NCBI GenBank assembly: GCA_946122785.1
Contig: CAMGYJ010000002.1
Location: forward strand, 67,295,703-67,359,702
Length of the DNA stretch: 64,000 nucleotides
Direction of reading: 5' to 3'
Source of the DNA: Linum tenue
Lineage: Eukaryota > Streptophyta > Magnoliopsida > Malpighiales > Linaceae
The translations under genes were made by a program, and so were the position numbers. The notes beneath the pieces were generated by a model that made no database searches, was not told the DNA's origin, and saw only the letters and a list, made by a program, of their open reading frames with translations. Numbering within the stretch: the stretch's first letter is position 1; each line of letters opens with the position of its first letter. Shown piece by piece: positions 46,257-58,002 of this stretch.

Positions 46257-46602
46257 TAATGGACGTGGCCCAAAGTCCACGACCCATGCGAGGTCCGCAG
46301 CGACATCAGGAGAGGCAACCCGTTGCAGCTAAGGCCCATGTTGAGAATGATGATGATGGTTCAATTATAGTAGGAAGCATGTCCGTTCCTTGTTGTAAAA
46401 GGAATCTTCCTTATTCCTCCCATACCCTAGCTGCACACAAAGGGTATAAATATGATGTAAGGCCGCTGGCCGCAACTTGAACAAGAATAATAAGAGTGAC
46501 TCCGCAGAGTTAAGCTCTCCCGTGGACTAGTCCCGATACTCGGGGATACCACGTAAATCCTGTGTTATTTCCATTCCGCAAATCGTTCTTACAAATTTAA
46601 TA
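46257..46602 (+). repeat. 5' LTR of the copia element
   Basis: It is 346 bp, runs from TAATGGACGTGG to ACAAATTTAATA and includes the TATA-like GGTATAAATATGATG at about 46442. It lacks a 4-bp insertion present in the 3' LTR after CTCTCCCGT. Confidence 0.93.
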
Positions 46603-46614
46603 TGGTATCAGAGC
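46603..46614 (+). other. Primer binding site (initiator Met tRNA)
   Basis: TGGTATCAGAGC directly follows the 5' LTR. It is the standard plant copia priming sequence complementary to the 3' end of initiator tRNA-Met. Confidence 0.93.
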
Positions 46615-46640
46615 ATTGATCCAACACTCGATTACTCAAT

Positions 46641-49600
46641 ATGTCTGGGAAGGATTCAACTTTCTCGGGAACGCCTGAATCCAAGCTTTCTGGCGGCAGT
46701 GGCGGTGGTAGCCACGGTAATGGGGACATCGACGTCACGAACCCTCTTTTCATATACCAGAGTGATAGCACGGGACATCTCCATGTAAGCAGCCTATTAA
46801 CATCGTCGAATTACGGTGAATGGGTCCTGGAGATGACGGATGCCCTGGTCACAAAGAATAAGATTGGTTTCGTAGATGGCTCTATTCCCCGACCAGAAGA
46901 CGGATCAGCGCAGTCCCTTGCCTGGATGCGATGTGATGCACTTGTCAAGGGTTGGCTGCGAACCGCCATGGATGCGGAATTACGCAGCAGCGTAATGCAT
47001 GCTAAAACGGCTCAGGAAATCTGGGAGGACCTGCGTGATCGTTTTAGCAAAGGTAATCTAACAAGAGCCTATGAGCTACGTCGTAATATTTGCTTGTTGC
47101 AGCAAGAAAAGCAATCGGTTTCAAGTTTTTATACTAAGTTGCGCAAAAACTGGGAAGAAACACAGTCCATTCTTCCACCGCCAGTATGCGCATGTGGCCG
47201 AAGGAGTCGGGATCAGAATGAGAGCCTGCGGTTGCTAGACTTCTTGCTCGGTTTGGACGAGTCTTATGCTACTGTGCGTAGCCAAATCCTATCTATGGCA
47301 GTCACGCCTTCACTTCCTGAGGCTTTCCGCATTGTGTTTAATGATGAGCAGCAAAGGTCCATCACTCAAAATCGGAAGCCCGTCCCGGAAGCTGCTGCTT
47401 TCGCAGCACAAGAAGATTCTGCAAAAACAGGCCCTGAAACGCGCAACTCACGGGGGCGAGCATCGGGTGATAGGGAACGAGTAACATGTACCCATTGCCA
47501 CAAGTCTGGCCATCTTAAAGAGAGCTGCTATGAGCTCATTGGGTGGCCGCCTCGGGATAAATCGGGCGAGAGGCCTGATCGCCGCCGCAATCGTGACGCT
47601 CGCGAGGAAGGAAAAGGTCGAGGTCAGAGTCGTGAACCTCGGGCAGCGCAGGCCGAGTCTGAAGCGAGTGCCACCGCTGGTTTTACCCCTCAACAATTAC
47701 TCCAGTTGAAGCAATTCTTTGGCAATATGGCTCAAGGAGCTGCCGATCCTTCTAGTCACATGGCGGGTACGTATTCCTTTTCAAATGAACCCGAATGGCT
47801 TATTGATTCTGGCTGCAATGAACACATAGTCATGGATGATTCTCTATTATTCGCATACAATGATAATGTACCATGTCAGCCAGTACGGATACCAAATGGA
47901 GCCAGCATTCCTGTGAAACGTATAGGGTCCGTTCGACTCAGTACTGACAGAGTTCTCAGTCGGGTTCTACATGTTCCGGAATTCAGCTGCAATTTACTCT
48001 CTGTCAGTCGGCTCTGCCAAGAACATCATGTGGCATTGATTTTTCTTGGTGATTTCTGCGTTATACAGGACTTACACTCCAAGAACGTGATTGGGAAGGG
48101 GGAGATTCGTGATGGTTTGTACTTTCTGAAGTTGTTTGGCGGTCAAGCGCGCGCCAATGCCGTGGTTAAGGGGCAGGGAGCGCTTTGGCATGCAAGGTTG
48201 GGTCACCCCTCAGCAGGAGTATTGGAGAAATTGAGTTCGAATCTTTCTTTTCCAGTCGAGTCGGCAGTAGAATTATGTCATTCGTGTTCAAGGGCTAAAC
48301 AGACTAGAACACCTTTTCCCGTTAGCGGGATTCGCACTACTTCTTGTTTTGAGATGTTACATATGGATATCTGGGGAGGTTATCATACTCCGTCATACAG
48401 TGATGCTCATTATTTCTTGACTATAGTCGATGATTTCAGTCGAGGTGTGTGGATATATTTACTCCGTTTTAAGTCGGAGGTTGGTCGTTACATACAATTA
48501 TTCTGCAACCTTGTTCGTACTCAGTTTGGTAAACAGGTTAAGAAGATTCAAGCTGACAATGGTCCGGAATTTGCGACCAAATTATTGTACGAATTTTATG
48601 AGAAGGAAGGCATATCTTTGCAAACTTCATGCACTGATACGCCTCAGCAGAATGGCGTCGTGGAACGTAAGCATCGACATATACTTGAGACAGCGCGAGC
48701 ACTGCGTTTTCAAGCTTCTCTGCCGGTTCGGTTTTGGGGAGAATGCGTGCTTACGGCAGCGTATTTGATCAACAGGCTGCCTACCAAAGCTACTGGGCGC
48801 ACGCCTTACGAGATTGTGTTTGGAAAACCGGCGGCATACAATCACCTTCGCGTATTCGGCTGTTTGGTATATTGCAAGGATACGCATGCGAATTTGGGAA
48901 AATTCTCAGAACGCGGTCGTGCGTGTGTATTTATGGGCTATGCAGCTAGCCAGAAGGGATATCGGGCTTACGATTTGTCTACGCGGAAAATCATCACCAG
49001 TCGAGACGTAGTTTTTCATGAATCGGTCTTCCCATTTCAGGAAGGATGCTTCGATCAGTTCCCCTGGGTTCCTGGATCTGTTTTTGAACGCCATGTTGAT
49101 GATGAAAATGAACTCCTCGATGATGAGCGCCAGCATACCCATTTGCCTCGTTCTCCCTCTGCTGGGCCATTACCCGGGTTGGTGGCTGTGTCTCCCCCCA
49201 CTCGCCCAGAATCATCTTCTCGGCCTCTTGGGCCGACTCGGCCCACCTCCCTTGCTGAGCCCGATCATTCCAGCCCGCCAGGCCTGTCTTCATCAACATT
49301 GTCCGCCTCTCCCACGACGTTGGACAAGTCTTGCACTAAGACAAGTGCATCCCCTATGCAGCCGACCTCCGCAATGGACTTGCATTTGGGAGAAACTTCA
49401 CCCGATACACAACAGACGCCTTCGCCCAATCCGGAGTCTGCCCCGCTCCGACGAGGTGAACGCAACAGGGTGCCACCTAAGCACCTGGACATCTATTATA
49501 CGGGAAGTACAGCTCAGTCAGTTCGTTATCCCTTATCTGCACAACTTACTTATGATCGTTTCTCGGCTAATTATTGTGCTTTTCTCGCAGCTGTGGCACA

Positions 49601-50414
49601 TCATCCCGAGCCTCGATCCTTCTATGAAGCTTTTAAGGACCCTCGTTGGCGGGCAGCCATGTCAGCTGAAGTCTTGGCCCTCGAAGAGAATGGGACGTGG
49701 AGCTTGATTTTTCTTCCCCCCGGCAAGAGAGTTATCGACTGCAAATGGGTGTATAAGGTGAAATTTCACCCGGATGGCACGGTTGAGCGATATAAGGCAC
49801 GTTTAGTCGCCAAAGGCTATACTCAGATCGAGGGTGTTTATTTCCATGACACCTTTGCTCCCGTCGCCAAGCTTGTTACTGTTCGTTGTCTCCTTGCAGT
49901 AGCCGTTAGTAAAGGGTGGTTTATTCATCAGTTGGACGTCAACAACGCATTTCTTCATGGTGATCTGGATGAAGAAGTATATATGCGCATCCCACAGGGT
50001 TTTGCTGCTCCGGGGGAGACTCGTGTTTGTCGGTTGAACAAATCCTTGTATGGGTTACGACAGGCGTCGCGGAATTGGTACCATAAGTTCACCGCAGCAC
50101 TTCGTGAACTCCAATTCCGCCCCTCCCCGGCTGATCACTCGCTTTTCGTCTTCCGACAGGGGAGTATACATGTTGTGGCACTTATTTATGTGGACGACGT
50201 CATCTTAGCAGGTACTAGCCTTGAGTTTATCTCTCATGTCAAGGCCTTCTTGCACCAACGTTTTAGTATCAAAGATCTTGGTCCACTTCGGTATTTCTTG
50301 GGCATCGAAGTTGCTCGGGCACCTGAAGGCATGATACTGAGTCAGCGTAAGTATGTATTGGACATTTTGGATGATGCAGGCGTGACGGGTAGTCGCCCAG
50401 TGCATTCCCGGTAG
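46641..50414 (+). pseudogene. Copia gag-pol polyprotein, frame broken late in the RT region (1257 aa to first stop)
   Basis: Domain order follows Ty1/copia. A gag region (about 30-250) is followed by the zinc knuckle CTHCHKSGHLKESC (283-296) and the protease DSG (389-391). The integrase has H517 of LWHARLGHPS, then D576, D639 and E675, giving D-x35-E. The reverse transcriptase has LDVNNAFLHG and YVDD at 1183-1186. The frame then stops at 50412-50414. Beyond it, conserved residues continue first in one frame (VEQNHHLT just after the stop) and then in another (AAYRRLVGRLLYL). At least two small indels between about 50400 and 50460 are therefore needed to explain the break. As it stands it yields no RNase H and should not retrotranspose on its own. 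Confidence 0.92.
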
Positions 50415-50454
50415 AGCAAAATCACCATCTCACTCGCCAGCACCAGCCGATCAT

Positions 50455-51148
50455 CCAAACCCAGCTGCCTATCGACGTCTGGTTGGCCGACTTCTCTATC
50501 TCACAGTAACTCGACCAGACATTACGTATGGGGTTAATATACTTAGCCAATTTGTTCATGCTCCTACGCATGCCCATATGGAAGCCGCGCAGAGAATACT
50601 GCGCTATCTCAAAGGTGCTCCGGGACAAGGTCTTTTCTTCCCTCGTGATAACTCACTTGAGCTCACTGGTTATTGTGATGCAGATTGGGGTGGTTGTCAA
50701 TCCACCCGCAGGTCCAGGACTGGGTATGTTATTACCCTTGGTGGGGCTCCCATATCCTGGCGTACAAAGAAGCAACAGGTGGTTGCTCGCTCTTCTGCCG
50801 AGGCTGAGTATCGTGCCATGGCCAGCACAGTGAGTGAGATCCTATGGTTACGGTGGCTGCTTCGAGAGCTTGGCGCCACACAGACCGGCCCCACGACACT
50901 CTACTGTGATAATCAAGCTGCTCTCCATATCGCTGCAAATCTAGTCTTTCATGAACGCACAAAACATGTCGAGATGGACTGTTACTTTGTTCGTGAGCGC
51001 GTTCAGTCAGGTGATATTGCTCCTTCAAAGATAAGTTCGCATTGTCAACTTGCCGACATGTTTACAAAAGGTCTTGGTGCAGAGAGATTCCATTTTCTTC
51101 TTTCCAAGCTGCACGTTCGTGATCTTCACGTCACAGCTTGCGGGGGAG
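50455..51148 (+). pseudogene. Copia RT tail and RNase H, displaced frame
   Basis: In a frame offset from the main one, it continues the RT thumb and RNase H, with LTVTRPDITYGV, YCDADWGGC, RSSAEAEYRAMAST, LYCDNQAALHIA and TKHVEMDCYFVRE. The frame stays open through the purine tract and runs about 220 bp into the 3' LTR. It has no start of its own that would make a useful protein. Confidence 0.9.
51141..51148 (+). other. Polypurine tract
   Basis: GGGGGAG (within CGGGGGAG) immediately precedes the 3' LTR, the usual site for plus-strand priming. Confidence 0.85.
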
Positions 51149-51498
51149 TAATGGACGTGGCCCAAAGTCCACGACCCATGCGAGGTCCGCAGCGACATCA
51201 GGAGAGGCAACCCGTTGCAGCTAAGGCCCATGTTGAGAATGATGATGATGGTTCAATTATAGTAGGAAGCATTACAGTTCCTTGTTGTAAAAGAAATCTT
51301 CTTTATTCCTCCCATACCCTAGCTGCACACAAAGGGTATAAATATGATGTAAGGCCGCTGGCCGCAACTTGAACAAGAATAATAAGAGTGACTCCGGAGA
51401 GTTAAGCTCTCCCGTACGTGGACTAGTCCCGATACTCGGGGATACCACGTAAATCCTGTGTTATTTCCATTTCGCAAATCGTTCTTACAAATTTATTA
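51149..51498 (+). repeat. 3' LTR of the copia element
   Basis: It is 350 bp, ends TTTATTA and has about eight substitutions plus a 4-bp insertion relative to the 5' LTR. Confidence 0.93.
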
Positions 51499-51503
51499 GT
51501 TAC

Positions 51504-52595
51504 TGTGTTAACTATTTTAATCAATAGTAATTGGATAAATTTGGTTTGGTTAACTTTTTGTTCTGGTATCACATTCCTAACCAATAAACTATAAGCACAT
51601 ACTTGATACTTTAAATAACCATTCAAGAGTCAAGAGTTCCTTTCTTTTGGATCAATAAGAAAATAAAGTCCATTATTGTTCCTATATTACATTTGTTTTT
51701 TTAGAGTATAGATAACAACATATAAACACATAATTTAGATAAAACTCATACATTATGAGGGATGAAAATATAAAAAGGAAGGGCTTTTCAGTCTACGATA
51801 ATTGCTAATAGACTAAGAAATTCTACACATACGCACCTAATTCAATAACCTCAAACCATTAACATATATTTTTGTTATGTGGCTACGTCTAACGACTATA
51901 AAATTACTATATTAGTTGTATGTATTTGTGTTAAAGGTTAAAAATTTGTTGATTGTTACACTTTATTCAATAATTATAAATTACGGATTGATGCATTAAC
52001 TTGAGATTTTTTTCACGTATTAATAATGTTATGTTATATTTATAACCTGGTTAACCAATTAACCGAACATAAAATATTATTTTGGTATTATTGGTTGTTG
52101 TATTAGTTTGATCGGTTTGATTATGATATTATATTTCATAATTAATAGAATTGAGATTATTTGGTTTGGTAATTATCATGTAAACCGATTGAACACTCAC
52201 GGGAAAGAACATTTCCAAGCCCTGCATACAAGCATTCATTCAATAATGAAATATGCAGATTCTCATATTTCGTACTCTTAGGCCATGAATATCTAGCTAG
52301 CTGCAACTAGCAAAGCTAAGCTGAAGATTGCTTCACGTGGACAACAAAAGGAACTCGAATCTATAAAAAGTGAAATATTCCCTTAGAGTTTTTGTTTTTA
52401 GCCTTAAGATGATCCAAGCCACAATGACGTCCAGTTTCAGATATACCAACATCGTCCCTCCAACTGTGAGGTTGCATTATAAATTGAGAAATCCTCATCA
52501 GCCATGATTTGTATGTACTCAAAATTCACAGTGCTGAAAATACAAGTCAAGGCAAGGAAAGGAAGAGAAGGAAAGTCTTGCGCGAATCCATCCAT
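51504..52595. other. AT-rich intergenic DNA, upstream of MIR395 f
   Basis: Gene-free until the MIR395 f promoter. It includes a G-box-like CACGTG at 52334-52339. Confidence 0.5.
52362..52369 (+). promoter_or_regulatory. TATA-like element upstream of MIR395 f
   Basis: TATAAAAA lies about 230 bp before the hairpin, with a G-box-like CACGTG 27 bp upstream. Position and motif only. Confidence 0.45.
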
Positions 52596-52599
52596 TAAT

Positions 52600-52730
52600 C
52601 CAGGTGTCCCCTAGAGTTTCCTCCGAATACTTCATTGATGAGAGACAAGTGACTGAATAAGGTTTCCAGCAAATTAAAGCTCTTGATCATGTTCACTGAA
52701 GTGTTTGGGGGAACTCCTGGTGTCGCTTGG
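52600..52730 (+). ncRNA. MIR395: MIR395 precursor hairpin f (plus strand)
   Basis: Mature miR395 lies at 52696-52716 on the 3' arm, identical to the five minus-strand copies. The 5' arm is CTAGAGTTTCCTCCGAATAC then TTCATTG. The loop (about 50 nt) is longer and the flanking sequence differs from copies a-e. It is transcribed away from them. Confidence 0.95.
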
Positions 52731-53280
52731 TACTTCTATATATATATATTCTACTCAATGCTTATTAATTCCCTTGCATATAAAGTAAGTAAGGGGAGAA
52801 AGACAACGCGGAAAGAAGAAAAAAAAGGTCTTTAGGACAACAGCGGATCAACTCAATCGGAACCCTAGCTACCCAATAAGATAAATGAAACTGCAGATCC
52901 GTGCTATTGGACATTACCAAAGAGGACAATCAAGAACATGAATAATCATCATGATAAAAATTAAAAAGTAAAAACACTATTGATAACATCACCCGCCACA
53001 ACAGATTCCCTGCTTTATTATCTGATGCCGATCATGAGGAAGACGAGGAAGGTTGAAAAGGTTCGGCTGAAAGAGGATATTGGAGCGGATGAAGGAATAA
53101 GGATCAGACTGTTATTATGTGTGGATGGCTACTCATTCGTTTGTATGTGAGATTACTTGTTTATTGAACGATGCATAGTCTTTCACAATTGTAGTTATTA
53201 TGTTAGGGGCGGGTGTAGGGTATACACCACTATTTTTTTCTTCGTGTATAAGATGAACCTCCAATTAAAGCAACTGAGGG
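52731..53280. other. Gene-free DNA
   Basis: A TATATATATAT run at about 52739 and non-coding sequence downstream of MIR395 f. No other feature is seen. Confidence 0.5.
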
Positions 53281-53284
53281 ATTT

Positions 53285-53560
53285 TTTTTAACATAGTTGA
53301 TGGAGCTGTGTCTTGGAGGTATAAGAAGCAAATAATGTTTGCTCAATTAACTGTGGAAACAGAAACGATAGTACTAGTAACTGTTAGTGAAAAATTGATT
53401 TGGCTGAGGGGATTCCTAGCAGAGATTCCCTTACAAGAAAAACCGATTTTGTCGGTGTTGATAAATTATGTCAGCACCGTCGTTATTGCTAATATTAAAA
53501 TTGCTAATATAAAAACGCAAGTCAGTTACAAGCACACATATCACAAATAACATGCGTGAC
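53285..53560 (+). pseudogene. Copia RNase H remnant
   Basis: A single frame reads GAVSW-like MSWRYKKQIMFAQLTVETE then VSEKLIWLRGFLAEIPLQEK and a TQVSYKHTYH end. It aligns with the SWKS-KQ...STAEAEY...E-WL--L--E pattern of copia RNase H. The key acidic residues are mostly lost. It is an old fragment unrelated in frame to the element at 46-51 kb. Confidence 0.6.
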
Positions 53561-54250
53561 CAAAGTATTCAAGCACGTTTCTTGGCTTGGTGATCTAGTG
53601 ATTAACATAGGCACGCAATAGACAATCGCCCTATTTAATTCTTTTTATTTTATTTTTCACAATTTCATTTGACATTGTTGTTGACCAAAATTTCACCAAG
53701 TCAGCCAAAACATAAGTCCAGTCAGCATCTTAAATACCTCTGTTAAAGTTTTCGACGGAATAGGACATTTTGTGTATTTCTCAGAAAGTGATTATTATTG
53801 ACAAAAACATGAAAGTTATGATTATGTAGGAGTATTTTTCCTAAAAAATAAAAAAACAAATCTTCCGTATTAATAACTACAGTTTTATTTACGATGTCTC
53901 TCTTTCCTCGTCACATATATCGATGAGAAGGCTTTATTTTATTTTTTCTTTTAAGCAGGACAAGCCAAAAGACATGCAACAACGACTGAATTATAAAACT
54001 GACTCGGAATATACTCAGTATTTTGTATGCACCCTAACTACCATGAAAGAGCATGATATGCCATTACATGAGGAGCTCTAAAGAAGGTCCAAGGAGCAAA
54101 AGCCACGACTGTAACTAAAATACGGAGAGAAAGTACCCAACAAAAATAAAAGAGGGGAAATAGCCCCTTTGCCCAAGCAAAGCAAGTCAAATCGAAGAGG
54201 AGCCTTTGTTAGCACAAACCCTGGCCGGCCAGCGGGTAACAACTTAATTA
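53561..54250. other. 3' flank of the Gnk2-type gene, duplicated at the window end
   Basis: Non-coding. Positions 53918-54080 are homologous to 63838-64000. Confidence 0.6.
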
Positions 54251-54691
54251 CTACGGTGCTCCACAGAAGTTGGTCAGCTCATATCTAGCACAACACTCCT
54301 CCGTCCCGTACTGAGCTCCATCTTTCAAAGGGCAATTGTCGTACATCATTTGAGTCGCTCTGGTTAAGCATTCACCGCAGTTGGGATCATTCTCGTCAGC
54401 ACAAGAAGAATAAGCATAGGCCGCAAGTTTTGGTGGTCGATAGTCGTTGTCGTAGACCCGCTTGCACGGCGTTGGGGATTTCAGATCCGGTAATACTGCA
54501 TTCTGCGCGTCTGAGCGATCGAAGGCGGTCGGACTGCAAAACCATTCGTTGGAGGCACCGCACATCGGATCCAGGGCAGAGATGATCATTACACTGCCGT
54601 GGAAGCCTCCGCTGATCGTTGTCAGAATTAGCGACGACAACAGCACTACTGAGGCCATTCGAGCATCCAAGCGACCAACCTGTACGCCCAT
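54251..54691 (-). CDS. Secreted Gnk2/DUF26 cysteine-rich protein, single domain (146 aa)
   Basis: This is a single-exon gene. The better start is probably Met12 (MASVVLLSSLILTTISGGFH), which begins a typical signal peptide; the first in-frame Met adds 11 residues. The mature part has one Gnk2-homologous (stress-antifung/DUF26) domain. Its core cysteine pattern appears in SSCADENDPNCGECLTRATQ, followed by MMYDNC and ECCARYELTNFCG. Ginkbilobin-2 itself is a secreted antifungal lectin-like protein. Plant DUF26 proteins also occur as tandem-domain receptor kinases and plasmodesmal proteins, but here there is no TM or kinase. It is probably apoplastic; target and activity are unknown. The 3' flank is repeated at the window end, which suggests a tandem gene family. 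Confidence 0.85.
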   Translation of the reverse strand: MGVQVGRLDARMASVVLLSSLILTTISGGFHGSVMIISALDPMCGASNEWFCSPTAFDRSDAQNAVLPDLKSPTPCKRVYDNDYRPPKLAAYAYSSCADENDPNCGECLTRATQMMYDNCPLKDGAQYGTEECCARYELTNFCGAP

Positions 54692-55056
54692 CTCTCTCTC
54701 TCTCTCTCTCTTAGTCTCGGTTAGCTAGCTAATATGTGTTATGAGTAAAGCGGGCTAGCTAGCTTTATAATATTGTGAGATGGATGAATTTGGTGGCTTG
54801 CAATATTATATCTTAGCGCGCAGTGCGATAGACAACATTCTCATCTTCATAATAAATTACGTGCAAGAATATCCAAGCGTAGGAATTTTGGTTATTGATC
54901 AGCTTACCTACAAACACCGCCTCTTCTTTGGTTACAAACCCGGCAAGATACTTGTATAACAATGAAGTCACATGGGAACATACAAACACCGCCTCTTATT
55001 CGACCGAAGCAGCTTTACGTTCCCTTGGCTTCACGTATCAGTTTGATATTGCAGCA
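54692..55056. other. 5' flank of the Gnk2-type gene
   Basis: A TCTC microsatellite (54691-54710) sits directly before the gene. No other feature is seen up to the hAT target site. Confidence 0.5.
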
Positions 55057-55064
55057 CTCACTCC

Positions 55065-55677
55065 CAGCGGAGCGGGATCCAGGACACGGTAGAGCACTGG
55101 ATCGCATTTCATTAGAAAATTAGATATCGTAAAAAAATCACAGTTTTTTTTACAATATCAATTGTACACCTCGATCTTTTAAATTTTAATATAGCGAATT
55201 CATCAATAATGGAGTTTACATCCACACCAAAAGAATACTCTCTTTAAGATAAAATAGTTAACCAATTGGCGAGAAATTCATCGCTTATTTTGTTACGCAA
55301 ATGTCAACACTGGACAAATCAGTCAACTAATCAATATATATTGTGTATCAATTCCTATTTTTATAAGCTGCTCTAGTAATTTTTTAAGGGAATAAATCTC
55401 ATCTTTCTTTTAGTCTTTTACGTTTTAGAATTTTATGTTTCATTTTATGTTTTTCTTTACATGAGAATCATTGGAGCTAGAATTTTCAGGCTAAATTTAG
55501 AGTTCTAATTTCAATATGTTCATCTTATCCATTTTCCTAATTATACACAATATTTATTATAAAATAACACTAGGTCAAATGGCTAAAATCGATAAACTCA
55601 TAAGGACTATATTAATTCCGGATCCAGGGGAGGGCTGGGCCGTGGCCCGGGGTGGCCACCCCCTGGATCCGCCACTG
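55065..55677. mobile_element. Non-autonomous hAT element, 613 bp
   Basis: The left end CAGCGGAGCGGGATCCAGG and the reverse-complemented right end CAGTGGCGGATCCAGGGGG are flanked by the exact 8-bp duplication CTCACTCC (55057-55064 and 55678-55685). The right end includes a GC palindrome (GGCCCGGGGTGGCC region). The AT-rich interior is non-coding. Removing the element joins two frame-compatible short ORF halves, but I do not recognise the protein. Confidence 0.9.
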
Positions 55678-55685
55678 CTCACTCC

Positions 55686-57385
55686 CAGTCTGTGTGCGCT
55701 AGAAAACAAAAATGTTGCTCGTGAATCATGACCTGTTTTACCTGTTTCAGGAGGGTAATACCTGCCCCATAGGCCATAGGCTGGCAGGGCGGATATGAAT
55801 ACTCTTTGATCTGAATACCCATTCTTGATCCGATTCTATATAAATTATATTAAATTTATTTTAATTACTTCGTATTTTAGTTACAATAAAGTTGTAAATA
55901 GATGAGAACCACAATTTCGCGGTTAATTTAACTATATTTATCATGTTTTATAGTTTGTATCTTAATTTTTTTAACGAGAAATGAATATTTCATATATTTT
56001 CCCTTTAAATTACATATACATATGGGTCAACCTGCCCCTGCCCACGTCCCATAATAAATGACCTTACATGCACTCGACTTGCCACAAAACAGGTATGCGT
56101 ATTGAGATACTAGCCCGACCTTCCCAATTCATATCCCTACACATAATCGTGAGCGCGTGTCCCACGTATGGAATGGAAGGACACAACGCCTTTTCCTAGC
56201 CTCTTCGGATTTGGACTCTTTCGAGCTCCTGTTCTTATAGGGCAACGACCTCCGCCAAGGGTGGTAACGACGATGGGGCGTTGGGACGACCTGCCTTCCT
56301 TTTTCTTGTAGGAGACGGACTGGTTTGAATCCTTCTTCGTGTTGGAGATGAAAATTTAGTGTCGGTTGAATAGGGTTTCCCAACGACGGTTGTGCGTCGA
56401 GTCTAGGCGCCGCCTCTTTTCCTCCTACATATTTAGTGTAATCTCCTTGTTCTCAAAGGATTCGTCAATTTCCCTACAATTGGATCTCCTTGTTTCATTT
56501 CTCACTTTTATTTTCCTATGGATTTCAAAACAAAGGAAATCCATCAAAGAAATAAAATAGAGGGTAAGTATAAACTTACCAAATCCGTGCCATCTCCTGT
56601 GTATAGCACTTTCATTTACATCTTTAAGTTGGATGCTAGACAATGGTTGCATCCCACGAATGGCTCTTTCATTTATTCCTTTGAGTTGGGCATAGCCCCT
56701 CGTTCTTCATTATCCCCCAACTTAATTAGGACTTCCTTTAAGTCCATCTTCTTGAATCCAGCTCTAGTTGAGTTCCATCCTTCTTTCTTCTTTGGCTTGA
56801 TAGTGGATTGTGAAGCAAGAAGCACCTCAGTCTCCACCTTTCACATTTTACCCCACATTTTGATTTGAATATTAAACATATGGTAGAGGTAATGATACGA
56901 GGAGAGACTCGTGTATTCCCCACCTTGGGTTAGATATGACGCTATATATGGTCTCATAACTTGTTTAATTTCTCCAATTAAAAAAGGTCTCATAGCTCTT
57001 CAGAAATCTGCAAAGGGATCCTCATCAACTAGTCGATTTTTGTCTGGCCGGACTTGATGAGCATCTCCATGAAGATTTTGAAATTTTCTTCATGGTATCC
57101 TAATTCAGGATTATCATCCTCCATCTTTTTTCACCAAGAGCACCCTTGTAAATGGTGAACTCTTCATGCTCTACCCCTTACTTCCTCAAAGTTCTTGTTT
57201 ACCATGGTTTGTGCAGATCCTTCCTCAAAACTTGGATCTTATATGCATAGAGAATCATCTAGAGTAGATGGAATTGCTAATCCTTGCTCGTCTTCCACTG
57301 TTGTAGAGGATGATGTAGTGTTCCTTATTCTCCAAGATCGAAGTTGCAGTCATCCTCAATTTTCTCCTCCCAACATGAGTTGAAC
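55686..57385. other. Gene-free DNA with unclassified repeats
   Basis: Positions 55750-56145 resemble an eroded hAT-like element (a possible reverse terminus TAGGGATATGAATTGGGAAG ends at about 56142) without a confirmed duplication. Positions 56150-56420 are GC-richer with no identified protein. I see nothing supported up to 57385. Confidence 0.4.
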
Positions 57386-57389
57386 TCTT

Positions 57390-57793
57390 GATGAGTGTGG
57401 CTTGAAGTCTCCTCCATTGAGCTAGATGATATTTGTTCATTGATGAACTCCTACACCATCTCTTGGATGGTGTGGGCATCTTGCTCCTCTTATACGTTGG
57501 ATTCCATGTTGTTATGTTCATCAACATTTCAAATAGGTGGCTCCTCTTGACTAAAATATGATCTTCTGTATGTGGCTATTGAGTTTTAAAAATAAGTGTG
57601 ACTTGAAGCTCCTCCATTGAGCTAGATGATACTTATTCATTGATGAACTCCTACACCATTTCTTGGATGGTGTGGGCATCTTGCTCCTCTTATACGTTTG
57701 ATTCCATGTTATTCTGTTCATCAGCATTTCAAATAGATGGCTCCTCTTAACTAAAATATGATCTTCGGTAGGTGGCTACTGAGTTTTAAAAAT
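57390..57793 (+). repeat. Two-copy tandem duplication, unit about 200 bp
   Basis: Two adjacent units (about 57390-57590 and 57591-57793) share CTCCTCCATTGAGCTAGATG, TTGGATGGTGTGGGCATCTT and TGACTAAAATATGATCTTC-like blocks. They end with GAGTTTTAAAAAT. They are about 90% alike by eye. Confidence 0.85.
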
Positions 57794-58002
57794 GATTCAA
57801 ACAAAGTTTGGTCGAATCGTGAAAATCATCCTTTGTTATCATAGATGGGATATTTGTTCTATTCTTTTGCATTATGTGCATGGTTCTCTTGGTATTTTGA
57901 GTCAACAATCTTGTCCTAGTGTTTCCAACTAAATGGCCTCATAGAACGAAAAACTCATCATATTTTAGAACTTACTCGAGCCCTCCTTCTTGTGTACTGT
58001 GT

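Larger units (their letters stand above)
46257..51498 (+). mobile_element. Ty1/copia LTR retrotransposon, nearly intact, 5.24 kb
   Basis: Two LTRs (346 and 350 bp) bound the element, with the 5-bp duplication GTTAC on both sides (46252-46256 and 51499-51503). It has an initiator-Met primer binding site, a single gag-pol frame and a purine tract. The LTRs differ by about eight substitutions and one 4-bp indel, so the insertion is fairly recent. The LTR termini read TAAT...(A/T)TA instead of the canonical TG...CA. The gag-pol frame is broken late in the reverse transcriptase. Confidence 0.95.
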
